DNA of 64,000 nt from Labyrinthula sp. Ha (GCA_015227615.1 JAALGZ010000031.1:248001-312000), one strand, 5' to 3'. Shown: positions 22,386-33,202, counted from the stretch's first letter. The notes: generated by a model from the sequence alone, not told the origin. Program-made: numbers and translations.

Positions 22386-24128
22386 ATGAAGGACGAGAAC
22401 AAAGAAAACATAGAATCTTATGGATTATCTCCAAATGCATTGAAAAGACTACAAAAATATAAGAATGAAGAGTTCACTTACTCTACACCTGTTAGAAAAT
22501 CGTATAAAAGTGGTCTTTCTATCAAATCTGAAGAATCTAAGGTCAGATACGAGTATAAACCAGTGTTTACAGCTGAAGAAACAAACGACAGAAGTCAGAG
22601 ATCAATGTCAGTAACTGACTTTTCAATATGCAGTATTGAAAATCAAAGAAAACTATTATCTCTTTCAGTTAACCTACTTTTTTCCGATGATCTTACTACT
22701 TTCAACACAAGTTCGATGTACAAGATCAAAAGCACTTCTCTTAAAATATCGTCTCCAGGAGAGAAAGAATTTGAAACAAACTTTTCTTTTGTCTCTCATG
22801 CAGAAAATGTATTTATGAATGCTATTGATGATTTAACACTATTTAAGAAAAGTTTTAGAGATAATTTGCAACCACAATCATCTAATGGGGGCAAATCTGG
22901 TTCAAGTTTCTTTCGCACCGCAGATAGTAAGTATTTATTAAAAGAAATAAAAGAAAATGAAAAAGAACTTCTTCTTAATACTAATTTTTTAATAGAATAT
23001 ATATCTCAGTTGAAACAAAACCCTTTGCTGGCGAGAATAGTTTCTATAGTGTCTATTCTACACAATAATACATGTGCACATACATATATTATTATGCAAA
23101 ATATGAAGAGTATGATTAATAAGTTGCACATAAAGAATATATATGATCTTAAAGGATCTATTTATAATAGAGTAGCTACAATAGATACTTCAGTCCTAAA
23201 AGACTTAGATTTTACTTCTGTGTTTGTACTAAATAAACAAACATATACTGGACTTTTGAATAGATTAACGAAAGATATAGAACTGTTAAAGAAACACAAT
23301 CTTATGGATTATTCATTGTTTCTTCAGGTATTAAGTGATCCAGAAACACTACCAAAACAGATTCCAAATGAAGAAGCCACTCGAAAAGGAGTAAAAGCCG
23401 CACTTTTGAAAGCATTTACTCAACAAAGATCACCCTCTGTAGTAAAATATGTGAAAAACGAAACTGTTGGGATGCGAAAGATTAAGTTAAAGTATTTGGG
23501 TTTTGTAACCAGAAGTAGAGATAGAGTTTCATCCAGTATATTTCGTAGGGTATATCACTCTTATGAGTTTGAAGTAAACTATGGGAAAAGTATGGTTATT
23601 TCAAAAAGATACAAGGAATTTGAAAAGTTGTACAATTCTTTAGTTGCAGAAGTTAGTATTGTTTCATTAAGCTATGCGAAAGAACTTCCAGCTCTACCTC
23701 CTAAAAGAGGATTTGGTTTCATGAGTGAAGAATTTGTTTCTGAGCGTGGCGAAAACTTATCAAACTGGTTGAATGAGATTATACAACTTGTAGACTCAAA
23801 TCCAGAAAGATCAAAGAGTCTTTATAACTTTCTCTTAGGAAATAATTTTTCGTTCTCTACAATAGAGGAGGTAAAGGAGAATTTTAAAATTAGTGGGAAT
23901 TTATCTGAGATAAAAGCAACTGAAATTACTATGGATGGTGAACATTGTCCTGTTATCTTACGAGTCGGTATAGTGGATTTTTTGCAGCAGTATACAATGA
24001 GAAAAAGGGTTGAATCTCTTTATAAGGGATATAGAACTGGAGCTCGATATGAAATATCAACAATAGATTCCACTGCATATGCTGAACGTTTTATAAAGTT
24101 TATATTTGGTCAAGTTTTTGTAACTTGA
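22386..24128 (+). CDS. Phosphatidylinositol phosphate kinase with a PX domain inserted in the catalytic domain
   Basis: 580 residues, intronless, ending TGA. The PIPK fold is recognisable in order: GGKSGSSFF (168-176) with K186 nearby, DLKGS (254-258), MDYS (307-310), then after an unusually long insert VDFLQQY (530-536; IIDILQ in the family), an activation/specificity loop KRVESLYK (540-547) and AERFIKFI (566-573). E543 sits where type I PI4P 5-kinases have Glu and type II enzymes have Ala, favouring PI4P 5-kinase activity. The insert, about residues 366-487, reads as a PX phosphoinositide-binding domain: ISKRYKEFEKLY (405-416), LPALPP (434-439) and RGENLSNWLNEI (454-465). Likely acts on membranes, making PI(4,5)P2. 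The nested arrangement is the unusual point. Confidence 0.88.
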   Translation: MKDENKENIESYGLSPNALKRLQKYKNEEFTYSTPVRKSYKSGLSIKSEESKVRYEYKPVFTAEETNDRSQRSMSVTDFSICSIENQRKLLSLSVNLLFSDDLTTFNTSSMYKIKSTSLKISSPGEKEFETNFSFVSHAENVFMNAIDDLTLFKKSFRDNLQPQSSNGGKSGSSFFRTADSKYLLKEIKENEKELLLNTNFLIEYISQLKQNPLLARIVSIVSILHNNTCAHTYIIMQNMKSMINKLHIKNIYDLKGSIYNRVATIDTSVLKDLDFTSVFVLNKQTYTGLLNRLTKDIELLKKHNLMDYSLFLQVLSDPETLPKQIPNEEATRKGVKAALLKAFTQQRSPSVVKYVKNETVGMRKIKLKYLGFVTRSRDRVSSSIFRRVYHSYEFEVNYGKSMVISKRYKEFEKLYNSLVAEVSIVSLSYAKELPALPPKRGFGFMSEEFVSERGENLSNWLNEIIQLVDSNPERSKSLYNFLLGNNFSFSTIEEVKENFKISGNLSEIKATEITMDGEHCPVILRVGIVDFLQQYTMRKRVESLYKGYRTGARYEISTIDSTAYAERFIKFIFGQVFVT

Positions 24129-27100
24129 ATGACCTCATAAGCATAATTGGACATATTTGAAGTACATAGTATATATTAGTGAAAAGTATTATAGAAGACT
24201 AGACTTATTAAATGTAGATTTTGCCTGCTTGTTGTATATGAAATAAGTCTTTATAGGCACCAATCTTAATGACTCTTCCTTTTCAGTTTCTGTTCACTGA
24301 AATATACTCTCTAGCGCAAATTTGGCTTAAGAAAGGTAGTAGTAAATTCATTCTATTCTTGAACAAAAATTGATTATTGGACACAAACACCATAGCCTTA
24401 GTTCCCTTTTCGTACCTGTATTTTGAATGAACAGTAATCTCTACATAGGTCTACCTTTATTTTAACAAGGATAAAGTAGTATATTTTGTTTCTCTTCTAC
24501 GGTGTCTCACATCTCTATTTCTAATTGACAACTAAGAAGTAGGTAGTGCAGGAGTTATACTGTAAGAAACGAGTTTGTAGAATGTAACCAAGTTTACAGG
24601 TTTTCTATCCGCTGCTTGCTCGTAATAAAAATTTGACACTAAGGTGAATGAAGTGTCCCATTTTTTAGCTGAGGTTAAGACTATGTTTATAAGAGGCAAA
24701 AAAGGTGCCAGCCAGCAAGATAGACAGAACTTTGCGCTCAGCTGTGAAACTTTGTTAGATATTTATCATTGCTTCTAGTTCATCATTCTTGTGCTCTTTG
24801 ACATATTCTAGTTAAAGCGATTTGAATTGAGCACAGCCTTAAACGAAGAGCTGTAGTTTAATCCGGAAAGCATGTTCTTCACCTAAGATTAGCTCTTAAC
24901 CCCTTCGGGCTGATGTATAATTCTTATCGTAGTCTCTCTGTACATAAAACTAAAAATCTCCACTCACCGCACAGTTGGACATGTGTTACAGCCCAGTATT
25001 ATAAAAAGCCCAGAACAGTGGATTTTAATCACATTGAGGCAACAAGTTTTCTTCTAAGCCAGTCATAGAGATCGACATTTTCTTTTCCTAGGGCATTTAT
25101 GTAATACATTTAGCCTAGAAAAGTGATTGTTCTGTTATCAATACAGTAACTCGCCAACTCATATCATACGCTGTTCACTTATGAAGGGATATCTTCACAG
25201 TTTAATGAAATATGTACCTGTACCCCAAAGTATTGGTAGCACATTACGCAGTTCTAATCAATAGCTTAACTTCAGTTATTTCAATTGAGCAAAACCTTTC
25301 GGCACAGAATCGGTTATGACTTTATATAAGATGGGGCGTTGTCAATACTTTCTTTAACTAATGCAACATCTTGAAGTCACCTAATAACCAGCTTCCCTGG
25401 AGTTAAGCAATTTCAATGGGTGGACTTGAGACCAACCCATAGTTCTGGTTTAATCTTGAAGAGAGATTAAGCTGACCCAAACCTAATTCTTTGCAAAGGA
25501 ATATGAAATATATATAAATAGTGCTCAGTTGCACGTTTATCTCAAATTTTAAAAACAAAATAGTTAAGAATAAACCTTATAATACTTCTATTAAAACAAG
25601 TCAACGGAGAGTAAACAATAGTAAGAAGAATCTGAAATATAAGGTTTATCCATTACATGATTCTTGTAATGTTTAGTATTCAACACAAATTAGCTCTTTA
25701 CAGGTGTCTTAACTCAAGTAAAAAGGTGTGTAAAAGAGAGCTGTTAGCTAAGGATGCTACTACTTGATTTCATGACATTAGCCTTGTACGAAACTTTGCA
25801 AAAATATTATCACCATGCTGTATACTTATAATAAGGGTTGAATGCTTCAACAACTTTTCGCAGAATGTGCTCGGTAAGTTATGCTTACATTGCAGGCAAG
25901 TGTCACTACGTTTGTAAATTGACCTCTAATAGCAATCAATCTTAGGACTGGGTCAAAAAAATTCTCAGCCAGATGGTTTTCCACGGCTGTGAAAATGGAA
26001 GGAGTAAGACTAACTGTTTTTTTAACAGCTCTGTTTTACGGAGAAAAGCTTAAATATTTTTTTCGTTTTCGGAGTAAGACTTCTTTTGCTCTTTTGGAAA
26101 CATGGGTTAGAACAGAATAACTGATGAATAATTTAGTACCGTGACGGTAACGTGTACACTCAAATATATATTGAGCTATGTCAACTAAGTTTTTAAATTA
26201 TTTACGGGATTTTTTAATTTTTTCAATTTCAAAAACTTGTATTTGTTGGTTATCACAAATATAACATAGGCAATGCTAGGGTTGATGTGTGAATGAAAAA
26301 CCAAAGGCGACCTTTTTTAAGAGGTAGGCATAGCTGTAACAGCAGCACTGTGTAGAATCCAACAATATCTTGGCTAGTTCACGCTAATAGTTGTTAATAT
26401 TAATTTTTTTGGAAGATGTTATGGACGGTTAAAAACTAAGATTGAAAGTTACAGGAATTTTATGAACCTGCTACACATATTACTAAGAAATTTAAGGTTT
26501 TCTACGAGGGCCCACTTAGAAATACCTGTAAGATATAGTACTCTTAATACATACATAAAATAAAGGACCATTTAGTATGCTTTGATAGGTTCAAGACAAA
26601 GAAAAATCAAATACTAGGCCTCAGCTTAACTTTTGGGACTGATGCAACCAGTATACAAGCAAATATTATAATGAGGGGCTACTTAAGCGTTTTTTTAGTG
26701 TGTAATGCTTAACATAAGTAGTATTAGTACTTACTGCAGTATTCAAAATAATAATGAGTATTTTAGATAGTATTAGCTAAGTATTAAATAACCCATACAA
26801 TACTCTAAAGAAATCAAATTTACAAATCAAAGATTCTTATGAGTAAACCATCAACACCGTTTAGTTCCTGATATACAAGTATATAGAACTATAAAAACAG
26901 CAGTCGTAAGCGAAATAAACCCCAATAAGATTTTTACAGGTTAATAAAAGTTTCACAAGTTTTGTTCATACAAGGGAACACTAGATAGTCGCCTAAGAAC
27001 CAATATCTAAATAATTATAAGTTAAAAGGTCTCAAACTAGTAATCTACGTGTACATTGGGCATTATGGTATGAAAAAAAATCTATTTATGCATAAATTAG

Positions 27101-27604
27101 CTCAGAGCTCTGTTTTTTCATGCCGGGGATCTACTAAGTACAGTTGCTGTAGTCTTCATTACCTAGAGAGCAACAGACAAGCTTCCAAATTAAGACTAGT
27201 TGTCTAAATCAGGGAATTCTACTACAGCCACGAGGTCAGTAAAAACTTGAAGATGAGATTATCTATAGCTTAAATAATTTAATAGTCTCAATTAGGTTTG
27301 CATTCGAACCTAATCTAAGCCAACTCGGCTTGATACTTGGTTGAATTTCGCATTGAATCAATTGATTATACATTTCTTCGTTTCTACGCAACTAACTTCA
27401 GTAATCGCATGTTTCTTTGCATTCAGATTTTGTTTTGCTGCCTAATATCTAAAAAATAAGTATAAGTGCTATCTACTGAGACTTTTAGTTTGAGCTAATA
27501 CAAGAATGATATTGAGCAGTTGAAGATAGAACAGTATATATGTCCTTATTATCGAGTAGTACGGTAAACTGTCTGACTATGGCTTTTTTCGGCATGCATC
27601 GTAA
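24129..27604. other. Gene-poor stretch, about 3.5 kb
   Basis: No open frame of note on either strand and no repeat family recognised. A/T-rich with stops in all frames. Confidence 0.5.
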
Positions 27605-28723
27605 ATGAAAAGTGACAACTATTTCAGTTCCTGTTACTCTTCCATGTGCAGTTGTTTGACTGGACCAGTAGGTGATATGAGTATTAATTCACGTCTTTCA
27701 CTAAAGAGCTTAAAATCTGTTGAATCTTTACAGAGTAATTTTATTATTACAAACATTGAAAATGAAATAGAAGAAAACACGAAGCCGTCTCCTCAGCCGG
27801 AAGAGGAGAATGTAGCAATTTCTCCTAAAAAGTCATTTGAAACCTTTGCAAAGTTAACAAAAATAGCCAAAAACATACCATTTCAAATATCTGTTTACAA
27901 TTGTCCTGGAAAAATGAGAAAAAATCAAGACAGAGTCTTAATCTGTAGCAAACCTTTAATATTTGGAGTATTCGATGGACACGTAACAGAAAGAGCAGCA
28001 CAATTTTGTCAACAAAACTTCTCTAAAATATTTTTGAAATGCGCCAAAGCAATGGAAGATCCAGTTTGCAAGTTACTTGAGTTTGAAACATACAGTCTCC
28101 CTCAGTTTTCTAACCATAACCAAGTAAGAGATCTGCTATTAAAAACTTTTGATGATACAAATGAAACTATTAGAAAAAAACAGATATTAGGAGGAACAAC
28201 GGGAACTGTATTAGTATGCTACAAATTAAATACTTCTGACAATATATTTCAACTTTGCGCTAATGTCGGTGATTCAATGGCTGTAAAGTTTGTCTCCAGT
28301 AAGAAACTGAAACCTCTTGTATTGACTCATGATCACAGAGCAACGGCAACAAAGGAGGTAGAACGAGTTGAATCTGTAGAAGCAGATGCTATTTTTGGAG
28401 GAAAATTATATGGTAGTATAGCTATCACTAGAGCATTTGGAGATTTTGACTGGGAACCTTGCTTAATCTGTGTTCCTGAGTTTTCAGAACCAATCGAAGT
28501 TTCTTCTTCACCTGAAACTGAGGAGTTTGTAGTTATTGGTAGTGATGGAATTTGGGATTTTCTAAAAATTGAAACAATGAATAAAATGTTAAAGAACAAA
28601 AAGTATAAAAAGGACAGACTTGCTTACGAGTTTGCTAATAAGGCGTCGAAACACGGTTCATTGGACGATCTTTCGTGTATTGTTGTTAGTTTGTCGTCTT
28701 TTTCGCCTATAGAAGGTGTTTAG
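27605..28723 (+). CDS. PP2C-family (PPM) Ser/Thr protein phosphatase
   Basis: 372 residues, intronless, ending TAG. The metal-dependent PPM motifs appear in order: GKMRKNQDR with D109, GVFDGH with D124, GGTTGTVL, ANVGDSMAV, THDHRA, ITRAFGDF, VIGSDGIWDFL and, near the end, GSLDDLSCIVV. The last has Asp-Asp where most members have Asp-Asn, but the metal-binding Asp is kept. A 90-residue N-terminal extension precedes the domain; it starts with three cysteines within 17 residues (10, 15, 17) and is otherwise Ser/Glu-rich, possibly regulatory or a lipid-anchoring site (inference). It is convergent with a protein kinase gene 125 bp away. Confidence 0.93.
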   Translation: MKSDNYFSSCYSSMCSCLTGPVGDMSINSRLSLKSLKSVESLQSNFIITNIENEIEENTKPSPQPEEENVAISPKKSFETFAKLTKIAKNIPFQISVYNCPGKMRKNQDRVLICSKPLIFGVFDGHVTERAAQFCQQNFSKIFLKCAKAMEDPVCKLLEFETYSLPQFSNHNQVRDLLLKTFDDTNETIRKKQILGGTTGTVLVCYKLNTSDNIFQLCANVGDSMAVKFVSSKKLKPLVLTHDHRATATKEVERVESVEADAIFGGKLYGSIAITRAFGDFDWEPCLICVPEFSEPIEVSSSPETEEFVVIGSDGIWDFLKIETMNKMLKNKKYKKDRLAYEFANKASKHGSLDDLSCIVVSLSSFSPIEGV

Positions 28724-28848
28724 TTTTTGAAAAATATTTCTAGTGGTTTTTATTTTTTTAAGTTCTATTGTGGTGAGAATAAGATTTTACAACAGCAGGT
28801 TAATATGTTAAAAACACAGACAGAAAAAACGTATACAAAATTCTATTT

Positions 28849-29823
28849 CTAAGCTTTTACATTACGGAGCCAACTACTTTCCAACAACTCCGAAAAATCA
28901 GGTCTTTGAGTCGCATCAAAACAGAGTAAACTGCTTAAGAACTCTTCAGCTTCTGTTGAAGCATCAAGGGTATTGAAATCAAGTTTAAAGTCATACCCTG
29001 GACTAGTCATTCTAGCCAAATTTTTATGTTGATCTTCCTTTGGAACCAACTTATCAAAATCATGAACCTTTTCACCGGTTGTTATATTTTTCCGGACTTG
29101 TTCGTATTTTTTATGTACTGGATGATGACCCGATAATTGAGTTAAAGAACAAGCAAAGTGTCTTCCATTGAGAAATGTAAAAAGTAAAACTCCAAAACTC
29201 CATCCATCGCATTTATATCCATATGGCCTTGTTTTCTCATAAGTACTTACTTCAGGTGCTTTATAGAAAGGAGTTCCAACATTATTCTTGATCTCTTGTG
29301 ACTTCAAGTTATTACTTATTCTTTGTGAAAGACCAAAGTCAGCAAGTACTGCGGTCGAAAGATTTCCTTCTTCTCTGAGAAGAATATTGTCCAGTTTAAT
29401 ATCTCTATGACAATAATTATTTTCTCTGAGAAATATCAATGCTTGAGTAATATTCAAAGCAACTTTTTGAATATCAGATTCAGGAACTAAATCAGACCAC
29501 TTAAATTTTTTCATGTCTTCTTTATAATTGTATCTCTTCTCACAACAATATTTATATAAATCTCCACCACAGCATTTTTCCAATACTAACTGAACAACTT
29601 TTGGTGAATTAAAAAAGTCAAAACTCTGAACAAGAAACTTGCTTCTGTTTCCAAAAACTCTGAAGGCCTGGTCTTCTCTTAGAAGGGGTGTTATTTCCTT
29701 TGTTGTTTCTGCCCTTTTGACTGCAAACTCTTGATTAGTACTCTTGAGTGTTGCAATGAACACTTGTGAAAATGCACCTCCTCCAATTTTATTTTGAAGC
29801 TGATATTTCTTGTCAAAAGTCAT
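28849..29823 (-). CDS. Serine/threonine protein kinase
   Basis: 324 residues, essentially only a kinase domain, intronless. Complete catalytic set: glycine loop GGGAFSQV (14-21), AVK with K36, a probable helix-C glutamate at E50, HRD (139-141) with N146, DFG (162-164), APE (189-191) and the W-SFG segment after it. The stretch between DFG and APE holds Thr and Ser residues suitable for activation-loop phosphorylation. An insert rich in Lys, His and Asp of about 60 residues sits in the late C-lobe (around 225-285). The group is not certain; it looks CAMK- or NAK-like by its short subdomains. It is convergent with the PP2C gene. Confidence 0.92.
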   Translation of the reverse strand: MTFDKKYQLQNKIGGGAFSQVFIATLKSTNQEFAVKRAETTKEITPLLREDQAFRVFGNRSKFLVQSFDFFNSPKVVQLVLEKCCGGDLYKYCCEKRYNYKEDMKKFKWSDLVPESDIQKVALNITQALIFLRENNYCHRDIKLDNILLREEGNLSTAVLADFGLSQRISNNLKSQEIKNNVGTPFYKAPEVSTYEKTRPYGYKCDGWSFGVLLFTFLNGRHFACSLTQLSGHHPVHKKYEQVRKNITTGEKVHDFDKLVPKEDQHKNLARMTSPGYDFKLDFNTLDASTEAEEFLSSLLCFDATQRPDFSELLESSWLRNVKA

Positions 29824-30319
29824 TTATATTTTTAAGTTTTATTTTGTTTTTGTTCTTCGTCCACTTCACCCAAGTGCATAGTATGTACAGGGCGTTGTAC
29901 TCCTCAAACAAATCCACTCAAAGAAACTGCGAAGAAATCTCTGACATAGACATTGTTGGATGCTATGTCTTATTTCTCATCCCAGCGATCTATGCCCTAG
30001 TTGGACGGCGATTAAGTCATGTCTATTATAACATGTTATGTTCTTAATAGACGAACCTCAAAAAATAACACGATATGATTGGTTTAATTAAGAGAAGACG
30101 AAAAATGATTGATTGCTTCATTCTGTCTGTTTTGTACAGTCACTTTCTTCACACAAGAACTATAACAAAAAGTCTAAACCTTGTAGTAAAAAAGAAACCG
30201 TTTTGGGTGAGTCTAACACGTCCTTGGAAACATACAGATAAAAAAGGCAACTGTTATTTAAAAATTCGAAACTGTAGGAATAAAAGTTAGGACATATATA
30301 GTAAAAAATAGTTATGTCT
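29824..30319. other. Intergenic stretch inside the gene island
   Basis: About 500 bp between the kinase start and the DHHC gene end. Two plus-strand open frames (29766-30047 and 30075-30290) have no recognisable content. It probably holds the promoter of the kinase gene. Confidence 0.5.
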
Positions 30320-31513
30320 CTAAGACTGCATTAGTTCGTCATGAGAAGATTCTGTTCCAAAACTGCACCTCTTATTACCCTCTACTAAAGTTATTCCTGG
30401 AACTTTCCCCTTGGTTTCCTAAGAAATAAGAGCATAGAAAAACATACCCATAGTTCTCTTACTTCTTCTATGGGAAGTTTACACGCACTTACCTCGTTCC
30501 CAAGTCCATATACTTTGCCAAGAAGAAGTCGCTGGTTATGAGGTGACGTTTCCTGTTTGGCTTGGATCCATCTACGCGCGAAACTTATGGGACGAACACT
30601 AAGGATACTATCCTGTATTCCAATCCAACCTCTACCATTCTTCAAAGCGTATTCTTGCATCTGATGTTTAGAAGGGTATTTGACCTTTTCATATGTTGTC
30701 AGATTATTGCGCTAAAAATAATTATTACACAAATAGTTTACGACCAGATACGAATGAAAACCACATAGAGTAAACAAAAAAAAACTGAGTAGAATAAAAT
30801 AAACAAAACAAACTAAAGTTCCACCAAGTTTCCATGAAACCTCAAAATTTTGGCCATTTGGGGTGTCTCTAACTTCAGAAATTAGGTGTACCAAGCAAAT
30901 GACGATGGAGTATATTGCACCTAAAACACTAGATATTACAAAACCTAAGAGTAAATCAAGGATCAGGTGTTTACCTAAGAAGTAAGGGTAGTTCCGATGC
31001 CCAACGCAGTTACCTATCCAAGGACAATGATGATCAAATTTGAGTACACAGTTATCACATTCTGAACAATGCCATGCTCGTGGAGGTTGATATATTTTAC
31101 AAGTAACACAAAATTTTAATTCTGTCATCACGTTTGAACCAACCTTCTGGCTCTGAGGTGGTCGTGCCTAAACTGAGTGTAAAAAAAAACATACTGAAAC
31201 TTGAGTGTTTCTACGAGGTAAGAGTCCAGGGTCAGATAAAGAAGACATAAGAAAAAATGATAACGAGGTTACAGAAAATAAGTAAGATAAGAAAAAAGCG
31301 GCAGGTGTAAAAAATGATGAAGGAAAATAGAGCAACGCAGAGGCAACCAAGATTAAAAAGAAAGTAAGAAGAGGCGGACCTATTCAATCAAAACTTAAAT
31401 GTATTACCCTTATTCGTAACCGATGAAATTATGGTCCCGTTACATCCAACTAAGATCGAGCCAGGCCATTTTGCTACAATTTCTTGCGTTCTTCTTTTGG
31501 AGCTGGAAGACAT
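30320..31513 (-). CDS. DHHC palmitoyltransferase, five exons with 27-30 nt introns
   Basis: Exons on the minus strand 31513-31408, 31379-31195, 31167-30742, 30711-30448 and 30418-30320 join into 359 residues ending TAG. Introns are 28, 27, 30 and 29 nt, all GT..AG. The protein has two N-terminal helices (about 38-54 and 62-83), the DPG motif at 85-87, a cysteine-rich domain with [13 protein letters not shown] (D142-H143-H144-C145), two more helices, and the TTxE-type motif (NNLTTYE) rebuilt exactly by the fourth exon. The family S-palmitoylates membrane proteins; C145 would carry the acyl intermediate. The start is the ATG at 31513, only 8 nt from the ATG of the divergent gene. The fourth junction is the least certain: a GTAAGT earlier in that exon was not used because splicing there closes the frame. 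Confidence 0.9.
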
Positions 31514-31521
31514 TTTGAACC

Positions 31522-32613
31522 ATGGTAATTCAATATTGGGATAACGTAAAAGCAATATGGCAATACCGCACAAAAGAAGTAACTAAAATTCTTGAGAACA
31601 ACAGAAAAGGTTATCCCAGGTTTAAGGGCGTTGACCCCATTGCATTGCTTCATAATATTACCTCTTTTCAAAATATATATTTCCCAAAAAGTCAAAAGAA
31701 ATTATCGCGAGAAGATATCTTTCTGCTAGAAGTGTTTCTTCTTGAGAACAACATAACCTTTCTCCCGTTAGATCTATTAAAAAATCATGACTACTGTGTA
31801 CAAAACGGAAATTTCTCATCCGTCGAAGAAGTTGAGAAGCTAACCGAGTTAAAAAAGAAGATATATGATCTCTCTATTCCCTCCTTTCCAGCGCGTTCGA
31901 GAGAAAGTGTTAGGGTAAAATTAGTACCTCTTGAGCCAAGGGCTTCTCCACCAAAAGAAGAAGTTGAGACTTATTCGCCTTTCTCCCCGACTATAATTAA
32001 GATGGTTCTAGATTCAAAGGAACTAGCTCAATTCTCTTTGAGTTTAGAATCACGCCTCCTTAGAGGGAATGAAACATTGCTGAAGGTAGAGTTTAAGCAG
32101 AGCAAGAAGAAAATAAGAATTGTACAAGAACTAGCATCCCATTTCTTTTTCGACGTCGAGCACAATAAACTGATGCTGCCAGATAAGATATTTCCGTTGA
32201 TACCTTGTTTGCGGGAAACTTTGAGAAACGGAAAGATTGTTAATTTCTATGAAAACTTTAAGGAGACTTGGAAGAGAAAACTACATCCAGACAAATTTCC
32301 ATATCACGTAATCTTATACAACCTATCTTATGTACCAGTCCACCTGAGAAAATATAAGACAAAGGAAATAATTGCTCAAACAGTATCTTCCAGCCAATTT
32401 GAAATAATTAGGGAAAAAAGGTTACTTATCATAAGAATAGACAACAACAGCCTTGCCCAACAGGTTTACTTGAAACTTTCAAGTTCCTGCAGTTCATCTT
32501 TATTTTCAGTTGATAAGACATCATCCCTACACTATAATTTTGTTCAGTGGTGGCCACGTGATCCGAACTTAGTCCTCTTGAAAAGTCAAATAGACTTCTT
32601 TAATAAAAAGTAA
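31522..32613 (+). CDS. Hypothetical protein
   Basis: 363 residues, intronless, ending TAA. The sequence is soluble and basic with hydrophobic clusters but no membrane helix. A Pro/Ser/Glu-rich linker near residues 120-150 (PSFPARS to SPFSP) separates two domains. I do not recognise either domain. It is divergent from the DHHC gene with 8 nt between ATGs and convergent with the next gene with 1 nt between stops, so it is the tightest-packed gene in the window. A further in-frame ATG is not needed: the N-terminus (MVIQYWDNVKAIW) looks protein-like from the first codon. Confidence 0.75.
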   Translation: MVIQYWDNVKAIWQYRTKEVTKILENNRKGYPRFKGVDPIALLHNITSFQNIYFPKSQKKLSREDIFLLEVFLLENNITFLPLDLLKNHDYCVQNGNFSSVEEVEKLTELKKKIYDLSIPSFPARSRESVRVKLVPLEPRASPPKEEVETYSPFSPTIIKMVLDSKELAQFSLSLESRLLRGNETLLKVEFKQSKKKIRIVQELASHFFFDVEHNKLMLPDKIFPLIPCLRETLRNGKIVNFYENFKETWKRKLHPDKFPYHVILYNLSYVPVHLRKYKTKEIIAQTVSSSQFEIIREKRLLIIRIDNNSLAQQVYLKLSSSCSSSLFSVDKTSSLHYNFVQWWPRDPNLVLLKSQIDFFNKK

Positions 32614-32614
32614 A

Positions 32615-33202
32615 CTAATCTTGTTTTTCACTTACATCGGAAACCTGTGAATCATGGGTCGCCAGGCGAGCAATTTGCTGTGCGTAACTGTCCACATCAA
32701 TGTCACCTCCAAGCAAATCAGTATCCAATTTCTTCCCCTTTTCACCTTCAATTTTCTTTGTCTCCTTTAATTTTTTAGACTCGTCAAATGATTCCTTTTC
32801 AGGCTCCTTGATTATAACTTTTTTTCGAAAAACCTTGGCTTTGATTTCTTCGGAAAGAGATCGTCGTTTATTTTCTTTTTCTTTGTAATTGGGATCTAAA
32901 CGTACAATAGTTTTCAATCTTTCATGTAGTGAAGAGATTCTTTTAGTCAACTCAGTAGCTGTAGTAATAGATTGATCCAACTTGTTTTCCAGCTTATTTA
33001 GTGTCTCATTCTTCTTCTCTGGGTTAGTAAAAAACTGACTTATAGTGGCCGACGAGTTTTTGGAAACTCGCTCCTTATGCGACGAAAGAAATTCAATTGC
33101 TTTAATTTTTGCTGCTTCAAGCAACGGGATGTTTACTTCGGAAACAGCATAATTAAGTTCTTCAAAATTACTTGTCACTTCTTTTGCAAGTTCTGCAGAC
33201 AT
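32615..33202 (-). CDS. Small hypothetical protein with coiled coil
   Basis: 195 residues, intronless, ending TAG. An N-terminal helical segment is followed by a heptad-like stretch (about 65-105) containing NKLENKLDQSI and ELTKRISSLHERL, then a Lys/Glu-rich basic-acidic linker and an acidic tail (GGDIDVDSYAQQ). This size and shape is seen in subunits of tethering or BLOC-type complexes, but nothing in the sequence fixes that, so function is left open. The stop codon is one base from the stop of the convergent neighbour, so the two transcripts must overlap at their 3' ends. Confidence 0.72.
   Translation of the reverse strand: MSAELAKEVTSNFEELNYAVSEVNIPLLEAAKIKAIEFLSSHKERVSKNSSATISQFFTNPEKKNETLNKLENKLDQSITTATELTKRISSLHERLKTIVRLDPNYKEKENKRRSLSEEIKAKVFRKKVIIKEPEKESFDESKKLKETKKIEGEKGKKLDTDLLGGDIDVDSYAQQIARLATHDSQVSDVSEKQD

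Noticed and set aside
27295-27330. Minus-strand word GGTTCGAATGC resembling the B box of a tRNA gene
   Set aside because: No T-arm pairing around it, and no A box, acceptor stem or anticodon arm at the right distance.
30448-30507. GTAAGT within the fourth DHHC exon as an intron start
   Set aside because: Splicing there to the nearby TAG/AG closes the reading frame after two codons, while reading through keeps it open to the next good intron.
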